Part shown: positions 62,838-64,000 of the stretch, one piece after another
Numbering within the stretch: the first letter of the stretch is position 1
Layout: the number at the start of each line of letters is the position of its first letter
Source: Christensenellaceae bacterium
GTDB taxonomy: Bacteria > Bacillota > Clostridia > Christensenellales > CAG-138
Direction: 5' to 3'
Length of the DNA: 64,000 nucleotides
NCBI GenBank assembly: GCA_031261085.1
Contig: JAISKB010000026.1
Location: 18,517-82,516 of the forward strand
Notes under the pieces: generated by a model
The model's database searches: none
Seen by the model: the letters and a program-made list of their open reading frames with translations, nothing else
Told to the model about the DNA's origin: nothing
Program-made: the position numbers and the translations under genes

Positions 62838-63482
62838 ATGCAAAACTTAAACCGTTATATCGACCATACCCTGCTTAAGGCCGACGCCACCCCCGCGCAA
62901 ATCGAAACGCTCTGCGCGGAAGCGCTGCAATATCATTTTGCCAGCGTGTGCGTAAACAGCTGCTATGTGCCGCTGTGCGCAAAGCTGCTAAAGGGCAGCG
63001 ACGTGGCGGTATGCTGCGTGGCAGGCTTCCCCTTGGGCGCCATGCTTACGCAGGGCAAAGCCGCCGAAACCGCGCAGGCCGTGCAAAACGGCGCGCAGGA
63101 GGTGGATATGGTCATCAACGTGGGCCGGGCGAAGGCGGGCGACTGGGCCTATGTTGAGGAGGATATCCGTGCCGTGGTGCAAGCCGCGGGCAGCGCGCAC
63201 GTTAAGGTCATCATCGAGGCGTGCTTGCTTACCGATGCCGAAAAGGTGCAGGCCTGCGAATGTGCCGTGCGCGCGGGTGCGGCATTTGTAAAAACCAGCA
63301 CCGGTTTTTCGACCGGCGGGGCGACGGCGGCGGATGTCGCGCTCATGCGCCGCACCGTGGGCCCAAGCATCGGCGTAAAAGCCGCCGGCGGCGTGCGCAC
63401 GCGCGAGGATGCGCTGGCCATGCTGCAAGCGGGCGCCAACCGTTTGGGCGCCAGCGCCGGCATAGCGATTATACAGGAGTAG
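62838..63482 (+). CDS. deoC: deoxyribose-phosphate aldolase
   Basis: 214-residue class I aldolase that splits 2-deoxyribose-5-phosphate into glyceraldehyde-3-phosphate and acetaldehyde. [17 protein letters not shown] starts it, [12 protein letters not shown] is the middle motif, [11 protein letters not shown] has the active-site Lys, and [14 protein letters not shown] holds the Schiff-base Lys (about residue 152). It follows xdh by 9 bases with AGG before it, so it is part of the purine operon, linking base breakdown with use of the sugar of deoxynucleosides. Confidence 0.95.
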   Translation: MQNLNRYIDHTLLKADATPAQIETLCAEALQYHFASVCVNSCYVPLCAKLLKGSDVAVCCVAGFPLGAMLTQGKAAETAQAVQNGAQEVDMVINVGRAKAGDWAYVEEDIRAVVQAAGSAHVKVIIEACLLTDAEKVQACECAVRAGAAFVKTSTGFSTGGATAADVALMRRTVGPSIGVKAAGGVRTREDALAMLQAGANRLGASAGIAIIQE

Positions 63483-63505
63483 GGGTTTTTGACCCCACCC
63501 CCTAA

Positions 63506-63532
63506 CCCCCTCCCCAAGGGAGGGGGATTTTT
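63506..63532 (+). terminator. terminator of purine operon
   Basis: A perfect 9-bp stem, CCCCCTCCC / GGGAGGGGG, with a 3-base loop and ATTTTT behind, 24 bases after deoC. It is a member of the window's C/G-rich hairpin family (CACCCCCTAACCCCC precedes it). The 175 bases to the next gene hold no gene I can support. Confidence 0.85.
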
Positions 63533-63709
63533 ATATGGCTTGAGCCAGTTGAGCGCGGAACGCGCGAAACAAAAAATCACCTGCTATGCGGGTGAGAGTA
63601 TGGCGGTTTACACAATTCCGGCGGCACGCTCCTTTTTGTCACAAGGGGGATCGGCCGCTTGCCAATCCCCCTCTCTAATAATTCGTTATTGGAATTGCTT
63701 AAGTCCGGC

Positions 63710-64000
63710 TTAGTTGCTCTCTTTGCGCCGCAGCATTGTGACTAGGCACAGGGCCGCAAGCATCAGCATCGCCCACGGCGCTCTCGCAGTGGCATCGCCG
63801 GTGCGCGGTATGCTTATGCCGGCGGTACTGCCCACAGTCAGGTATATCGGCTTGGTCACACCATCGGTGAAATAAGCGGCATAGCTGTAGGTGCCCTTGG
63901 CCAGCGTGTTGAGATATGCCTGCGTGAAGGTTATAATCGTGCTGCCGCGGCCCACGCTGTAGTATTTCTCGGGTATCACGTTGCCCCATTCATCCTCCAG
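63710..64000 (-). CDS. C-terminus of surface protein with X2-like domain and IPRTG anchor, truncated by window edge
   Basis: The frame is open to the right end, so this is the C-terminal 96 residues. It shows part of a CBM_X2-like beta-sandwich (STIITFTQAYLNTLAKGTY, then YFTDGVTKPIYLTV) followed by IPRTGDA, a hydrophobic helix (WAMLMLAALCLVTML) and RRKESN: a wall-sorting signal with IPRTG. It resembles the ending of the IPKTG protein at 28.4 kb, so both should be substrates of one sortase. Nothing can be said about its N-terminal part. Confidence 0.8.
   Translation of the reverse strand: MEDEWGNVIPEKYYSVGRGSTIITFTQAYLNTLAKGTYSYAAYFTDGVTKPIYLTVGSTAGISIPRTGDATARAPWAMLMLAALCLVTMLRRKESN

Noticed and set aside
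61080..62843. 587-codon open frame on the minus strand inside the xanthine dehydrogenase gene
   Set aside because: It is antisense to a clear molybdenum hydroxylase, has no recognisable motif or ribosome site, and long antisense frames are expected in GC-rich DNA.

Overview
The window reads as GC-rich chromosomal DNA from an anaerobic, Gram-positive Firmicute, most likely a clostridial lineage. Evidence: holB followed directly by ricT (a Firmicute arrangement), a 2[4Fe-4S] ferredoxin, an S-box (SAM-I) riboswitch, a BusR-type regulator of the kind that senses c-di-AMP, surface proteins ending in IPxTG-like sorting signals, a membrane pyrophosphatase, and an oxygen-sensitive selenium/purine catabolic gene set. 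The assignment is inferred from gene content only. I see no rRNA, CRISPR array, prophage or intact insertion sequence. One tRNA (Glu, CTC) is present.

Layout. 1-3.4 kb: holB (5' end outside the window), ricT, ferredoxin, MATE exporter. 3.5-7.5 kb: a selenium module, yedE-yedF-DUF3343-selD on the minus strand, with a divergent cysteine desulfurase-like gene. 7.5-12.1 kb: ferrous iron uptake (two feoA, feoB, a Cys-rich FeoB-associated peptide), a divergent DtxR/MntR-type regulator with a clear operator, and an alpha/beta hydrolase. 12.1-20.2 kb: SAM riboswitch-metK, an MsmX-like ATPase, ilvE, a LysR regulator, trxB, lysA and a small membrane protein. 20.5-24.1 kb: tRNA-Glu, a large lectin-like/InlB-repeat surface protein, and a Fic toxin with its antitoxin. 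24.1-28.1 kb: busR and a two-gene glycine-betaine ABC importer. 28.3-35.0 kb: a sortase-type surface protein, a three-gene ABC system with a CARDB-like extracytoplasmic protein, and an aminotransferase. 35.3-41.8 kb: asd-lysC-hom diverging from thrC-thrB-ACT protein (aspartate-family amino acids). 42.1-48.3 kb: hppA, a YdeI-like protein, ychF, tilS-hpt. 48.3-52.2 kb: mtaD, punA, ahcY and a coupled unknown gene (SAM by-product and nucleoside salvage). 52.2-63.5 kb: a purine-degradation island, with regulator-ygeY-ygeW on the minus strand and ssnA-ygfK-selenium-dependent xanthine dehydrogenase-deoC on the plus strand. 63.7 kb to the end: the C-terminus of another surface protein.

How the parts fit: selD, yedE, yedF and DUF3343 can provide and handle reactive selenium, and the xanthine dehydrogenase family near the right end is the class that carries a labile, non-selenocysteine selenium in its molybdenum centre. 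PunA, Hpt, MtaD and AhcY release or recapture purine bases, DeoC consumes the deoxyribose phosphate, and the ssnA/ygfK/ygeW/ygeY set matches the purine-opening pathway known from E. coli and gut anaerobes. The most promising unexplained element is a short leader RNA with an intrinsic terminator ahead of ssnA. A family of composite GC-rich intergenic repeats is also scattered through the window.
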